A DNA stretch of 5,392 bases from Caulobacter sp. B11 (GTDB lineage: Bacteria > Pseudomonadota > Alphaproteobacteria > Caulobacterales > Caulobacteraceae). The DNA lies in assembly GCF_002737765.1 (NCBI RefSeq), contig NZ_PEGG01000104.1, forward strand, positions 1-5,392. Reading direction: 5' to 3'. A program made the translations under genes and the position numbers. This document shows, in pieces, positions 5,090 through 5,392 of the stretch. Within the stretch, counting starts at the first letter, position 1. Each line of letters starts with the position of its first letter. A model generated the notes under the pieces. That model saw only the letters and a list, made by a program, of their open reading frames with translations, did no database searches and was not told the DNA's origin.

Positions 5090-5392
5090 CTAGCCCTTCG
5101 GCGTCACCCGCACGGCCACATTGTCGGGCGTGCCATTGCCGCCGCGACAGGCGGCCGGCTTGAACGCCAGGTCCAGGCAGACCCAGACCTCGGTCAGGCG
5201 ATTGTCCTTCTTGACCCGCACGTTCAGGCCGTCGCGGGTCAGGCCGCGATTGCGCTTGAGGAAGGCGTCGCGCACCTGGCCGGCGGTCATCCAGTCGCCG
5301 GACGGGCTTGAGGTCGGGCACGTTGAGGGTCTCGCGCACCGCCCGGCCTTGGCGAAATAGGCTCGGGCGTGGCCCATTCGCAGGTGCCGTGC
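5090..5392 (-). pseudogene. Ribonuclease T2-family protein, C-terminal part, with three apparent frameshifts
   Basis: RNase T2 enzymes cut single-stranded RNA through 2',3'-cyclic intermediates and are normally exported to the periplasm or outside. The N-terminus, including the HGLWP active-site motif, lies beyond the window. The first complete codons read HGTCEW (5391-5374), matching the second conserved active-site motif (family form EWxKHGTC), whose His is catalytic. Then come YFAKAGR, RETLNVPDLKP, and an uninterrupted stretch from SGDWMTAGQVRDAFLKRN through EVWVCLDLAFKPAAC to the TAG at 5090. The two late Cys fit the family disulfide. These pieces lie in different frames. The breaks are near 5361 (GAGCC for GAGGCC), near 5340 (CGGTG for CGGGTG) and near 5302. 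Each can be explained by one or two missing G/C bases. It may be a decayed gene, but poor sequence quality at a contig end is equally likely. The identification is good; the pseudogene status is uncertain. Confidence 0.7.

Noticed and set aside
4690..5090. RNase P RNA, tmRNA, SRP RNA or cobalamin riboswitch
   Set aside because: The diagnostic words are missing: GGAAAGTCCGGGC and ACAGAAA for RNase P, a tag reading frame for tmRNA, GGTCAGGTCCGGAAGGAAGCA for SRP RNA, and GCCACTG for the B12 riboswitch.

Overview
The window reads as a chromosomal segment from a GC-rich alphaproteobacterium, most likely Caulobacteraceae (Caulobacter, Brevundimonas or Phenylobacterium type). The grounds are the truB-rpsO-pnp order, a PNPase sequence that closely matches what I recall of Caulobacter PNPase, the strong G/C bias at third codon positions, and several GC-rich palindromic intergenic repeats typical of that group. 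The genus call rests on memory of the family, not on a search.

Layout. 1-219 (+) is the 3' end of truB (tRNA pseudouridine-55 synthase). 234-503 (+) is rpsO (ribosomal protein S15), followed by a very strong Rho-independent terminator at 511-549. 550-823 is a long structured pnp leader carrying a copy of an alphaproteobacterial dispersed repeat. 824-2961 (+) is pnp (polynucleotide phosphorylase, 712 aa if repaired), interrupted by an apparent one-base deletion at about 1261, and closed by a second strong terminator at 2995-3025. 3042-3146 is a cruciform-like palindromic repeat. 3173-4099 (-) is a DUF4238-family protein of unknown function, with visibly lower GC than pnp, convergent with pnp. 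4100-5089 is about 1 kb without a convincing gene. It holds a 27-bp inverted repeat that contains a tiny ORF with a good Shine-Dalgarno, a second palindromic repeat family (4399-4570), a minus-strand Rho-independent terminator (4654-4687) and a structured stretch upstream of that terminator. 5090-5392 (-) is the C-terminal part of a ribonuclease T2-family enzyme that runs off the window and has three apparent frameshifts in its last ~100 bases.

How the genes relate. TruB, S15 and PNPase form the classic translation/RNA-decay cluster (downstream of nusA-infB-rbfA in many bacteria). RNase T2 is a separate, usually secreted or periplasmic, RNA scavenger. The DUF4238 gene, sitting between repeat elements, looks like accessory cargo.

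Caution. Three of the four reading-frame breaks fit missing bases in short G/C runs, and three of the four cluster at the window end. Sequencing or assembly error is the first explanation to test. I do not see a clear new multi-gene system. The best candidates for something undescribed are the small ORF embedded in the 27-bp hairpin (4230-4322), the possible minus-strand non-coding RNA ending at 4654, and the uncharacterised DUF4238 gene.
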